Assembly: GCA_025526915.1 (NCBI GenBank)
Contig: JAHLKH010000113.1
Coordinates: 1 to 64,000 of the forward strand
Reading direction: 5' to 3'
Length of the DNA: 64,000 bases
Origin: Entophlyctis helioformis
Lineage: Eukaryota; Chytridiomycota; Chytridiomycetes; Chytridiales; Chytriomycetaceae
The notes below the pieces were generated by a model. That model saw nothing but the letters and a program-made list of their open reading frames with translations, was not told where the DNA came from and searched no databases. The translations under genes and the position numbers were made by a program. Positions within the stretch are counted from its first letter, which is position 1. Each line of letters starts with the position of its first letter. Below, piece by piece: positions 46,093 through 57,376 of this stretch.

Positions 46093-48974
46093 ATGCCGTC
46101 CATCGTGCGAGATCCAAGACATGCAACAAGCACCGCCGCCATCGCATCCCAAGCCAGCCATTGCAACAGCGGGCACTCGCCAGACAAAGTCTTGCCATCC
46201 TTGATCGCAGCATGCTGTCCAGTGTCGCTGCTGTGGATCCATGGCCAGTGACTGCAGTGTCTGCATCTGTCGAGTTGTCGATCCATCAACACCCGGCCAG
46301 CCCGTCGTGCCACTCCACTGCATAACCTCGCACAGAAATCCCCGTTTCCCGACACGCCGAATCTTGACGCCATAACCGACATCGACACGAAACTCCACAT
46401 GCTCAGCTATTCCAGCCTCGTTGTCGTGGCATACGCGTGGGCCGAACTCGCCTGGCTGCTTCTCCTGCTCGCTCCTCCTGTTCTTGTGAGTGACTGCTGG
46501 CTGTGATGCGTGATCAACAGCTGCGTCCTGCATGAGTAGCATCGTGTCGTGTATGGCCGTATCCCGTCAGTTGCTGCCAGCCTCTCCTCGCCTCAGTGTC
46601 TCTGTCGGTTGTCCATTTGGCCGTTGTGCGTTGTGGTGATACTGACATCCACCTGCTGCGTGTCGTGTCGTGTCTCCTGTGCTGTGATTGTCGTTTGGAT
46701 GTCTGCATCTCAGATTGCCCGGTGCTGGTTGAGGGTCTGTCTGCATGTCCGGCAGCCAGCAGAGCCGCGAGTCTGGGCACTCGTCGGCCGATCACCTTGC
46801 CCGATACGGCTGGCACTGCTCGAACAGCATCGCATGGAGCAGCAATGATCTGTCGTGGCGTGCCGGGCAGTGTGTCTGAGGGCGATGCTGAGGCTGACGG
46901 TGCCATGGGTCTTGTTGCTGGATGCTGCAGATGCCACGAATGCCTTGTCCGTGTCGCAGATGCTGCCGTTGGTTGCACATACACGGCACTCTGCTCGGCA
47001 GTGACGGCCAGTTCCCATGCTGCGCTTCCCCCTCCTCACACCGCCTGCAGTGATGCGCGTCTGTCGTGGCTTCAGTCGGTGCCAGATGTGCGTTTGGTGA
47101 TGGCGAATCTGCGCTTGTTCTGGCGGCCAGCCAGGCGGGTCAGGCTGGATGAGAGCGCGGCGAAAGTCGACGAGTGCTGGCTGTTGATGCGTGCGATGCT
47201 GCTCTTGATGCGCTGGAGACTGGATGCTGGACGATGGATGCTGACCATGTGTGTGCTTCTTGTCCCAATCCACTCGTATCCCGATCCTTGCAGCTTGTCC
47301 TCGGCTTTGAGGCAGCGAAGCATCGCATTGGTCTTCGTGGGCTCGTCGTCGTCATCGCCACAGTCGCCTTTGCGGCTGCATTTCCGAGCATCGCGTGGCA
47401 GCTGGCATGGGCAGTCATCTGTATGGCTGCCAAGAGCAAGCCGTTACGAGTCATTTCGGCTGCTCTTGGCTGCTATGCCTGCCGCAAGATCCTTTGGAGG
47501 TGAGTGTCTGGTTGCTCTGTGCGATTGCTTGGATGCACGACTGACACCAGCGCGTCTGCCTGCCTGCCTGTCTTGCGCATCTGCAATGCTGCGTGCCATC
47601 TCGACCATTTCTGGCTCGCACTCGCCCATGACCTGACAGGGCATGCAAGCGGGCCGTTTGGATCGTCGTGCGCTGGGCATTCAGCTGCCTATGCGATGCC
47701 GCCCACGCCTGCATGCGCCAGGCTGCTCTCGGTGTGTGGACCAACACCGTGCTGCTCATCCACGAAGCCGCCTGTGCCGTGGCGTTTGTGCGGGCCGTGA
47801 TCCAGTGCCAGGTGAGTGCAGCACGCAGGACATCCCATGGTCGGCAGATGCAAGCACGCACACTTACATGGCTCGATCGATGTACTCTGCGGTCCTCTCT
47901 GCCTGCTTGCATGCCCTGCCTGCCCTGCCCTGCCTGCTTGCCTGACTCGGCGATGGGCGGGATGCGATATCGACGCTCTCATGTGGCACACTGGATCTGG
48001 CCGGACGACGCTTGGCCGACTCGCCTCTGGACAAGCTGCGACGCCGACAACAGCAAGAGCAACAACAGCAACGACGGGAGGTGTTCGAACGAGCTTTATT
48101 CCGAGCAAGCCACACCGAGGAAGGCGCTGCCGACGTCTCCCCTGTCCCTGTCTCTCTCCTTGTCTCGTTAGTCGTCTCTACGGCCGTCGTCGTCCTTGCT
48201 CCTCGCTGCTTCCGACTGCCAGCGTCGTTTGTCGAAAGCGCGACAAACTCCGCGACACGCATTGTCGTCGGAGTTTCGGCCGCCCTCGTCGTCGTCGTTC
48301 GATTGTTCTTCGCTGTCGGCCTTGCCGTCTCTCGATATGCCGCCGTCGTTGCAAACCCACCGACGCATGGTCGACAAAGCAGCAGCCGCAACGGGCCAGG
48401 TGCATCGACTGGCCGCTCGTCACGACGCACGGCCTTTCGTCTCTTGGCAGCCCAACTCGCAGCCGATGTCACGCTGGCGTTCCTCGCCGGCATCTACCTC
48501 GGCATCGCACGATTGGACAGCGTCAGGGGAACGACAATCGCCCTGTCACGCCTCGGCGTCACGCTTGCCCTCTGCCTCTGGATCAGGTCAATCGTGACCT
48601 TGCATCTACGCAACGGCGACGGATCGTCACACCAAGCAGCCGCATCCGAGGGTAGCAACAGCCCTGTTGTTCCAAGGTCGGCTTATCGTTTGCGTCGTCG
48701 CTCGGTTCGTCTCGCATCTGCCACTCTTCTTGATGACACCGACGTCGTTCTTGTCAGCGTGCGGCGCGATCATGGCATTGTCGTCGCAGTGCATGCTCGA
48801 CCGTCTGCGGCCCTCTTGGCGGTTGTCACCGCAACACTCGCCAAGGCCCGCGTTGCGATTGTCAAGTTGATGCTGTTGACAGCCTGCACTGTCATCCTCG
48901 TTGCCAACAGCAGACATGCTGCCTGGAATGCATCAGTCGTTTGCCAGTCGATCGCCATTTCTTCCGTCATCTGA
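46093..48974 (+). CDS. Putative multi-pass membrane protein, family unknown (exon model partial)
   Basis: Exon 1 (46093-46188, MPSIVRDPRHATST) joins through intron 46189-46335 to FPDTPNLDAITDIDTKLHML and a membrane span (SLVVVAYAWAELAWLLLLLA), donor GTGAGT at 46486. After an unresolved stretch, further exons give LRGLVVVIATVAFAAAFPSI, AKSKPLRVISAALGCYACRK joined to ACKRAVWIVVRWAFSCL, VLLIHEAACAVAFVRAVI, then a Q-rich basic linker (DKLRRRQQQEQQQQRREVFE) and more spans: VSLLVSLVVSTAVVVL, IVVGVSAALVVVVRLFFAVG, TLAFLAGIYLGIA, LGVTLALCLWI. The frame stays open to 48974; another helical exon (VLAISTELFNEIIAAIAKAI) may follow to 49214. The part 48227-48640 is repeated at 49403-49815 and could be an intron instead. 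No family is recognised. Confidence 0.45.
48227..48640 (+). repeat. 414-bp repeat, copy 1 (GT...AG bounded; open frame with membrane spans)
   Basis: Begins GTTTGTCGAAAGCGCGAC and ends CACACCAAGCAG. It is roughly 85-90% identical by eye to 49403-49815, and similarity stops sharply at both ends. It is 414 bp, a multiple of three, and open in the frame of the surrounding membrane protein; removing it as an intron (TC|...|CCGCATCC) also keeps frame. Confidence 0.85.
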
Positions 48975-49299
48975 CTGGATGGTCTGGCACACAGAGTATC
49001 GGCCGTCCTCGCGATCAGCACAGAGCTCTTCAATGAGATCATCGCCGCCATTGCCAAGGCGATCAGCAAGATCGACGTCACCGCCACGGCCGCCACCGCA
49101 CGGATCGCTCCTCACTTGATCAGTCCACAGCGTCCAGTGCTGTTGATCGATGCACCAATTGAAGCCATCACAGCAACCAGCATAATGCATTCAGATATAT
49201 GCATCTTGCATTAAATCAACCGCTGCATTGGGATGATGCCAAAGAGCAACACGCCTGTGAGCTCCTGAATGCAAAGCATGCTCATAAACGGTTGGATAC

Positions 49300-50751
49300 A
49301 TGGCACCGGAGATGGCGGCCGAGTGGGACTACGGCGACTTTGCCGCCGAGTCGTTCAGTCCCGGCGTCGCGATCTTCGAGATCGCCAACAGATGCCTCTG
49401 TGGTTTGTCAAAAGCGCGACAAACTCCGCGACACGCATTGTCGTCGGAGTTTCGGCCGCCCTCGTCGTTGTCGTTCGATTGTGCGCCGCTGTCGGCCTTT
49501 CCATCTCTCGATATGCCGCCGTCGTTGCAAACCAACCGCCACATGTTCGACACAGCAGCAGCCACAACGGGCAAGGTACATCGGCTGGCCGCTCGTCACG
49601 ACGGACGGCGCACCGTCTCTCGGTCGCCCAACTCGCAGCCAATGCCACACTGGCGTTCCTCTGCGACATCTACCTCGGCGTTGCACGACCAGACGGCGTC
49701 AGAGGCACAACAAACACCTTGTCACGCCTCGCCGTCACGCTCGCCCTCTGCCTCTGGATCAAGTCAATCGTGACCTTGCATCTACGCAACGGCGACGGAT
49801 CGTCACACCAAGCAGACTTTGTAGTTGGCCGATTCCTCGGCCGCGGCACATTTGGCGAGGTCGTGCAGTGCCAGCACCGGCTGACGTGCCAAGTGATATG
49901 CATTACATTATAATGGCCACTTCCTGTGCTCCTGATAATCAGTCAACTTATATCCAGTTGACCGTGCATTGTATGTGCACAGTACGCCATCAAGGTCATT
50001 GCCAATGGTGCCAGTTAGATGGCCGACGAGGTCTGCAGCGAGATGCTGCTTGCGCGGTCGATGCGACACCATAACATTGTCAAGGTGCACCACGTCTTCG
50101 AGACGGCGGGCCACGGCTTCATCGCCATGGAACTCGTCAGCGGCGGCACGCTGAGGACGTTCCTGGCGCAAGAGCACCCTCTGCCGGAAGAGGTCGTTCG
50201 CCGCCTGGCCAGGGAAGCGCTGTCGGCCGTCCACTACCTCCACTCGGTGAGTTGTGCTGCACCATGCTGCGTGTTGAGTGGCAGAGCCATGTGTGGCTGA
50301 CAACTCAAAACGGCACGCGATTGGCAGATTGGCGTTGCGCATCTCGACATCAAGACGGACAACATGATGGTTGACAAGGACGGACGGCACCTGCAGCTGG
50401 CCGACTTTGCACAGATGGGTGACTGATCATGGTCAGCAGCCGATCGCTGTTGTCCCTGTGCCAGAACGGCATAACCTGCCGACATTCCACGACCAAGCGG
50501 CCATGCGAGAGGTGCAGGCTGCGTTCGGCGTTGATGAGGTCACGTTGCGCGGTGCACTTGACGCGGCTGTGCAGCTGCCATGCCCGGCCAACGTGTGGAA
50601 CGAGCATGTTACCGAGTACCTTCTGTGCCGGAGCATGCTCGAGGAGAGCCGCATGTTTGGGCGGATGGTGCGCCAGCGGGCAACCATGATGCAAGTGGAG
50701 GCTCGCATGTTTCCAGAGACGGATGCGTCTCTTGGCAGCATGTGGGCATGA
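49300..50751 (+). pseudogene. Degenerate protein kinase gene (in-frame stop, altered catalytic motifs)
   Basis: ATG 49300 (MAPEMAAEWDYGDFAAESFS) is followed by the 413-bp repeat as intron, the glycine loop GRFLGRGTFGEVVQ, an intron of about 91 bp ending near 49981, then YAIKVIANGAS with the VAIK lysine. A TAG follows in frame (50011-50013), then the frame continues MADEVCSEMLLARSM, HHNIVKVHHVFETAGHGFIAMEL, GGTLRTFLAQ. After an intron, the catalytic loop is HLDIKTDNMMV (HRD has become HLD) and DFG has become DFA. The rest of the C-lobe is missing; an unrelated-looking tail (VVPVPERHNLPTFHDQAAMR) runs to a stop at 50749-50751. It is either a pseudogene or a diverged pseudokinase; the stop favours the former. 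Confidence 0.65.
49403..49815 (+). repeat. 413-bp repeat, copy 2 (lies as an intron in a kinase-like gene)
   Basis: Begins GTTTGTCAAAAGCGCGAC and ends CACACCAAGCAG. Removing it joins CTCTGTG to ACTTTGTAGTTGG in frame, giving NRCLCDFVVGRFLGRGTFGE, the start of a kinase N-lobe. Without splicing, the upstream frame hits a stop at 49771-49773. Confidence 0.85.
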
Positions 50752-51000
50752 GCTGGGTCTTGGATGGGCTGAAGTGGAATGAATGGGGTTCACATCATCT
50801 TGCCTTGCTCGCACATGCAGAGGATCGTTCATTCAAGGGGGATATGCATTGTAATGGGGCGGATGGTGGTGCATACACTGAATATGCTCATGAAGTCGCC
50901 ACGCGGCAAATGGTTTGCTTGATGCGATGCTGTGCTGCACCAACTGTGGCTGTGGCTTGAGCATGCAACTCAGCATCAGGTCTGCACTTCAATGCATGTG
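50752..51000. other. Intergenic, nothing recognised
   Basis: Spacer between two kinase remnants, with no recognisable gene or repeat. Confidence 0.4.
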
Positions 51001-51255
51001 TGATGTGTGTTTGATGCAACAGTGCGCGGTCATGGCGATGCGGCTGTGCGACGACCAGGGCTCGGCTGTCTTGGCCAACATCGTCGGCCTGCTGGCTGGA
51101 CCTGGCTGGCCGACTGGCATGGTGAACGCATGTGGTGCACCGCGACCTTGAACTGGACAACGCGTTGATGCATGCGACGGCCACATCGTCGTGACCGGCC
51201 TTGGGCTGGCTGGACTCTGCAGACCATTGGCCAAGTCCAAGGTCTCATGCGGGCA
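51001..51255 (+). pseudogene. Second protein-kinase relic (AGC-type catalytic loop)
   Basis: VVHRDLELDNALM (catalytic loop HRDLKLDN-like) and, after a one-base slip, DGHIVVTGLGLAGLCRPLAKSKVSCG, which mirrors AGC kinases (DGHIxLTDFGLxK...K-F-CGT). The DFG motif has become GLG, the invariant loop Lys has become Glu, and no APE motif or C-lobe follows. This is a decayed fragment. Confidence 0.6.
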
Positions 51256-51981
51256 AGTCAATGTGGTCGTTGCATTGCAATGCTGAAGTTGCAGCGAGCA
51301 GCAGAACTGCATGTGCTCTGCATGGCCAACGCTGTTTCCAGCAGATTCCGAAGGGGCGCTACACGAATATCGCCAACGATCTTCTTGCCGTCACTCCCGA
51401 GTAAAGACAAGCTCGCTCGGCCAGAGAACCGACGGCGCATGACGGGCGGCAGTGCGAGCGGCAGTGCGAGCGGACGGCCAGTTCGCAGCACCACCAGGCG
51501 GAAGCGCAAGCCGCAGACAGAGACCGTCAGGTACGGCCCGCCTTGGCTGCACGCCCCGTCCGCCCCTCTGCGCAGCTTGGCTCGACTCGGCTCGGCTTGG
51601 GCTCGGCTGGCTATGCTCGGCTTGTCCGGAATGTCCGACATGCTCATTGCCTGCTTGCCTGCTTGCCGGCCAGCCGCCTGCGCCGACGTTGCGGATGCTG
51701 TGACCACGCTGGCAGCCCGCTGCTGGCAGGTGCTCTCTGCGCGGCGGGCTTACCGGCAGACACCGCAGCCGGCCGCCTTGAACGTCCTCGCAGCACCAGA
51801 CTCACTCCCTGCTATCTGATTCACCCCTGCCGCCGTGGCGACCACTGACCTGCGTTCTGGATTGCCGCTCTTGGATTCTGTCGTGCCAAACACGGTCACG
51901 CTCACTGCATCTCGACGATCACGCTGCGGCTCTGGCTTCGACTGCCCCCGCCCCACCCTGCTCGACGCTGGCCATGCTGCC
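51256..51981. other. Possible 5' exon region of the methyltransferase gene
   Basis: An ATG near 51439 opens MTGGSASGSASGRPVRSTTR with RRKRKPQTETV, followed by a GTACGG donor near 51532. This basic leader could be the true first exon of the MT-A70 gene, with a long intron up to about 52037. The remainder is low-complexity and GC-skewed without a clear gene. Confidence 0.35.
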
Positions 51982-54487
51982 ATGCCCAACCGCCATGTTG
52001 CGGCATGCAGTGCGGCATGGTATGTCGGATACGCCGAGGACAGCGAGTCGGTCGAGGCCATCATGAAAAAGTTTGAGGAGCTTGAGCGACTCAAGGCTGA
52101 GCTCGCACACGGAACCGGCCAGAGCGGTTCGTCAGCCGCCCCTCATCCTCAACAGCAGCAGCAACAGCAGCAGCAGCAGCAGCAAGGTCCTGTCCACGAT
52201 GTCGTGGTCAAGGAAGAGATGCAAGACGAGTCATTGCCGTCCTATGCGGACATGCAGGCTCAAGACACTGACGATCGGTTCAAACAACAAGAATCGTTAC
52301 GCGGTTGCAGCACATCAAGCCACGTTGGCACTGGGAGCGTGCGTTCATACGGAGCAAGCGATCCCTTTGATGGCGACGATTCGCAGCCAAACAGGGTACA
52401 TTTCGCGCGTTTCATGTAGCCGCGTTTGTTAATTCAACTGACATGTCCGAATATTGCAACAATGGCCGGTCCGTGTTGGTGATATGCCAATGGCCCATCT
52501 TGTGCAACTGCTGGGATTGATGGACGGATACGCGCGAGCCAGACGGACGAGCCGCAGTTGACACAGGACCAGCTGGAAGAATTGTTCAAGCGCACATCGG
52601 CTTTCACGGTGCAGTCTGCCGCACTCGACATGGACACGGATGACATTGATGTCCTTGACTTGTGGTCGCTCGGCCAGGGTCGTGATATGGATGTTCCCGT
52701 CTTTATGGATGACGAAGAAAAGTGGGTTGATTTGGCGTGCATGTTGCAACTGGTTTGTTGTGCTAACATGCGTATGCTTTGATAATGGCAGTGACTACCA
52801 AATCATCGATGACGATGACTGGGATCTGATGATGGGCCAGTCGCAGCCGCCTCGACCATCCGCATCGTCAGGATCCGCATTGGTGCCTGTCAAACTGGAG
52901 CGTGAGCGAGACAGGGCACGAGAAAAGGAGCGTGAACGCATAGACCGCCTAGAGCGCATGGAACGCGAAAAGCAGGAACGTGAACGCAAGCGAGCCGAGC
53001 GTGAGCAGGCCAAGGAAGCGGAGAGGGAAACGAAGGCACGGGCAAAAGAGGCGGGCCGGTTTGAGAAGGAGCGCGAAAAGGCGGAGCGTGCCGAGCGAGC
53101 TGAGCGCGAGAAGATAGAGAGGGCAGAGCGGGCAGAGCGCGAAAAGATAGAGAGGGCAGAGCGCATCGAGCGCGAACGGATCGAAAAGGCGGAGCGAGCT
53201 GAGCGCGAGAAGCAGGAGCGGCTAAAGGAACGGATTGAGCGGAAGCGAGGACGGACTGACGCGGCGGGACGCGTGTCTGGTACCACACTGTTGAAGCAGC
53301 GAGCGAGCGAGCGCGAAACAATGCTGGAGCGATACAAGATCATGCAAGTGCAGATGCAGGACCGCATGGGCAACTCATACGTTATGAAACGGCGTGTTGT
53401 GTAAGTGCACGGTATGCACCTGATCCCCTCCCTTTTTTGCGTTGGCGCTCACTCGCCCACTCACTCTTGCATTCCATTGCATGTCGACAGGCTGCCTGAC
53501 TTGGACTTGCCTACGTATGTGCGGATACCGCCATCGCCCATCTCGCGTGCATGGGTCAAGCACATCAGAAGATACAAGCCGCCGCTGCCGCCCATGCTGC
53601 CTACTCTGCAGGACCCACAGCAGCTGGTTTCAGCTGTTGACGGATCGCGGGTGTACAAGGCCCCTGTCCTTGACTTTAATCTCTCCAAGCTCGGATCAGA
53701 CTTCCAGTGTGTGTACATGGACCCGCCGTTCCTCCTTCCGGGCGAAGAAGCCTCGCCGTCCAAGATCACCGTCTCGCAATTTGTAAGCTGTTGTCGCTGC
53801 GCAGCACTACTTCCAGCCGCAGTCTCCGCCGCACTAACACGCTGACGGGGCAGGCATCGCTGGACATTCCGTCGATCATATCCAAGGGGTTTCTGTTCAT
53901 CTGGGCAGAGAAGGAACTCACGCCGCAGATCCTACGCGCAGGCGACGCCTGGGGGTTCCGTTATGTGGAGAACTTTGCATGGATCAAGCAGACGGTGGAC
54001 AACCGGATCGCCCGCGCGCCAGGGCGGTACTTTAATAAGAGCAAGACGACGTGTCTCATTCTGCGCAAAGAGGGCGACACGACGACCGAGTTGCGGCACC
54101 AGCGGAACCCCGACTGCGAGTTTGACTTTGTGGTGCCGCGCGGCGGGCATGGGCAGCGGGCGGGGGAACAGCAGCAGCAGACAGCGAGTGGCAAGCCCGT
54201 GTTCATGTACGAGGTGATTGAGACGCTGCTGCCGGGTGCCGTTTACGCGCCGGGCAACACGGACGGCGGCCGGCTGCTTGAACTGTAAGTTTGCGCGTCT
54301 GACTGGCAGGCGTCTGGCATGGCTGGCTGACATGGCGTGGCGTTGTGGTCATGGCAGATGGGCACAGCCAGGAACCGCCCGCAAAGGATGGACGACCATT
54401 ATCAACGACGACAGGAGCACGCAACAACCGGATACCCAACCACACACAGATGCCACGGACCGCGGGCATCTCAGTGGCACGCAATGA
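51982..54487 (+). CDS. MT-A70 family adenine methyltransferase with DPPF motif and ER/EK-rich helix
   Basis: Start uncertain (ATG 51982, or an upstream exon near 51439). N-terminal part: EDSESVEAIMKKFEELERL, polyQ at 52155-52184, VVKEEMQDESLPSYADMQ, QLTQDQLEELFKRTSA, DDDDWDLMMG. From about 52890 to 53270 it is almost pure Glu/Arg/Lys (ERERDRAREKERERIDRLER), a probable single alpha-helix. The MT-A70 domain follows intron 53401-53490: LPTYVRIPPSP, FQCVYMDPPFLLPG (DPPF in place of DPPW), intron 53783-53853, ISKGFLFIWAEKEL, WGFRYVENFAWIKQT, FNKSKTTCLILRKEG, LRHQRNPDCEFDFV, YEVIETLLP, then after intron 54285-54357 LELWAQPGTARKGWTTI. Stop TGA 54485-54487. Likely an MTA1/MTA9-type or METTL14-like subunit; nucleic-acid target unproven. 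Confidence 0.85.
52155..52184. repeat. CAG repeat (polyglutamine in methyltransferase gene)
   Basis: About ten to twelve CAG/CAA codons in the N-terminal region of the MT-A70 gene. Confidence 0.85.
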
Positions 54488-54537
54488 ACATCCCATCCCA
54501 TGTACATGCCAGGCTGGAAGGAAAATTGTGTCGTATT

Positions 54538-54602
54538 GGGAGATAGAGAGCGATGAAGATAGGGAGATAGAGAGATAGAGAGATAGAGGGAGAGGGAGAG
54601 AT
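54538..54602. repeat. GATA/GAGA-rich simple repeat
   Basis: Purine-rich imperfect repeat of GAGATA and GAGA units between the convergent ends of the methyltransferase and NDC80 genes. Confidence 0.8.
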
Positions 54603-54629
54603 GGAACGCGCGTTGCACATGCACCAGCC

Positions 54630-55027
54630 TTACACCGTGCCAGAAGCAGCCAGCGCAAACGCGCCGCCGCCATCCACAGCCTCGGCCAACTGCTCGCCCG
54701 CCATCTTCATGAGCCGATCCAAGCCGCCGCCGACCGCCTCGACAACGGCGTACGCGTCCGTGAGTCCGCGCACCAGCTCATTGACCGCCTTTTCCTTTTG
54801 CTCAGAGTACGTCCGCGACAGCTCCTCGTACTCGACCGTCGCCCGCTGCGCCTTGCCCTGCGACGCAATCACGAGCCCGTGTGCCTCGCTCTTGAGCTTC
54901 TGGATCTGCCGCTCGTACTGGTCCATCTCTTCGTTGCGCGCCGCCGTTGTCATGGTCACGCGCTACACGCCACACGCCACACGCTACATGTGAGTACCGG
55001 CAACCCACACACAGTCACACACAGTCA

Positions 55028-55058
<31 letters not shown>

Positions 55059-56071
55059 CACCTCCTTCTCCTCGGCATACCGCTGGTTCAAAAACGCCAC
55101 GCGACTGCCAAGCGTCAGCAGCTCCTCTTCTTTCTGCGTCTGGTCCCACGAGAGCGCGTCGAGCGTCTCCTGCAGACCGAGGTGGTCGTCGGCCGCCGAG
55201 TGGATCGCGTCAATGTACCGGTCCTTGAGCCGCTGGAGGTCGCGCCGCACCGCCTTGAGGTCCACCGACACCATGCGGTCGATCGTGTCCGCCTGGATGT
55301 TGACTTCAAGCTCGTGGGAGAGGACCGAGGTGTGGGTGTTGCCAGCAGTGGTGGCGCTGCGTCGTCGGCTGCCACTGCCGCCACTGCCGCTAGTGCCGTG
55401 TTCTGCCAGCCCGAGCTTGAACGCCAGCGAGTTGTATTCTTGCACCACCTTTTCCAGCTGCGTCGCTCACCCCGTCCACACACCGCATTACGGTCAGCCA
55501 CCACGGTCAGCCGCACGACGCACCCCACAGGCACTCACCTGGTCCATCTTCTTCTGGAGCGCAATCTCCTTTTCCCAGACGACCTTGTTGGCCGCGTCCA
55601 GCTTGGCCGATATGGTCTGCTGCGACATGGCCAGCTGGTCGCGCTCCGCATTCATGCGATCGACGTCCGCCGGCGAGATCTCTTGCGCATCCACAATCGC
55701 CTGCAGCTCTGCCTTTTCCGCCTCGAGCCGCGCCGTCTCGTCCTCTGTCGCCCGCCGCCATACCCATCCACACGGCATGTGAGCACGCAGCGACAAGACC
55801 CAACGGGACACGTGCTGTGTAGAGAGCCGCTTCCCCTCTCCACTCTTTCCCCAGGCGGTCGACAGTACCTTGCTGCTCAATCTCCTGCTTGAATCCGAGG
55901 ACGCTGTCGGCAAGCTTCTGCTTCTTGGCCTCGACGTGGGCAATGTACGTCTGGAACTTGTCCTTGTCCGACTCGAGAATGCTGTTTTCGCGTTGCGCAA
56001 GCTCGAGCGGCGTCTGTCCCCAGATACCGCCACGCACGTATCGATCCAGTTGGTCAGCCAGCCAGACAGGC

Positions 56072-56156
<85 letters not shown>

Positions 56157-57345
56157 GTCGTCCAATCGCAGCATCGCAGCCTCACCTCGCCCTGAGTAAG
56201 CGCAGCATACTCGTCGGCCAGAGCCTTTTCCTCGCGCTTGAGCCGCTCAATCTCGCGGATCGTAGCCTCGTTGCGCCGATCTGTCGCCCGCCATCGTGCA
56301 TCAGTCCCATCCAGTCCAATCCCATTCCAACCGAGTCCCATGTCACTTCAGCCCCCAGCACAGACACGCACCAAAACTGGCCAGGAGCTCGTGGTCCGCC
56401 TCGTCATTGTCGTTGCCGTCTAAGAAGTTGACATAGGTGCGCATGACGTACTCGTAAAAGAGACGTTCGGGCAGCTGGTGCGAGTCGGTCAGACTGCCCG
56501 AGTGCTCCAACTCGGCCTGCTCGTCGTAGTTGATGCAAGACTACAGGTGTGCGTGTGTGCGTATCCGTGTCAGCAACCGTCCACACGCGAAACGAGCCAA
56601 GAGCCATGCAACTCTGCATGTGTAGAGTCGCAGGATGCATGTAGATGCAGGCAGCTGACGAACGGGCAAGGCGAGCCTCACCGTGATGGTCTCCATGAGC
56701 CAGTGCAGGATGCCCAGGAACGTGGGCCAGGCGTGCGGCGATCCGATCGAGTACAGCTGCGACTTGTTGAGCTGGTCGACAAACGGGTACCTGGACACGA
56801 GACGATCGTCAGTGCACAGCAGCAAGCAAGGGCTGGCAGCAGGACGCGACGTACCGGATGGTGCGTAAGACGGGAATGAGCTCGTCCTCAAACTTGAGCT
56901 TGAAGACGTGGTTGGGCTCGAGCATGCTGTACAGGAACTTGAAGATGTCGGCAAACTCCTTTGCGGTGGGGCTGGTGAGCTTCTTGGCGGAGACGGCAAA
57001 GGGGCAGCCGGTCTCTGCGAGGAACACGACGAGTGCGCGGATGGCCTTGTCGCGCCAGGCCTTGTCCTTGAGCGGCCGCGGGTCTTTGGTGATGGACGGC
57101 TGCGAGCCCGAGGCAAAGGCGGCGCCTGCCATGGAGGGGCGGCCGCCCGCCGAGAAGGCGGACAGGCTGGGACGGCTGCGTGGTTGGTGTGAGTAGTAGC
57201 AGATGGCAGATGGCAGCACAAGGCAGCACAAGGCAGCACGCACCCAGCGGTGCTCTGGCGACCAATGCCCAAGCCCAAGCCGGCCGACGATCTGCGCACG
57301 TCCGAGTATCTGCCAGCGCCGACAGGGCCGCCAGCAGAGGCAGAG

Positions 57346-57376
<31 letters not shown>

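Noticed and set aside
45556..46542. 328-aa open frame on the minus strand
   Set aside because: It is antisense to the conserved URB2 C-terminus, Cys/Met-rich and without a family; a shadow of GC-rich coding DNA.
46596..47636. 346-aa open frame on the plus strand
   Set aside because: It runs through clear splice signals and in a different frame from the well-supported membrane exons near 47.3 and 47.7 kb; composition is Cys/Ser/Arg-rich without hydrophobic pattern.
49300..49402. MAPEM...GVAIFEIAN read as a kinase C-lobe (APE motif) fragment
   Set aside because: It sits in frame just before a kinase N-lobe and starts with ATG, so a short N-terminal leader is simpler; the APE-like resemblance is probably chance.
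55494..56174. Open frames with long LSVC or DRQT repeats
   Set aside because: They are translations of the CAGA microsatellite inside an NDC80 intron.
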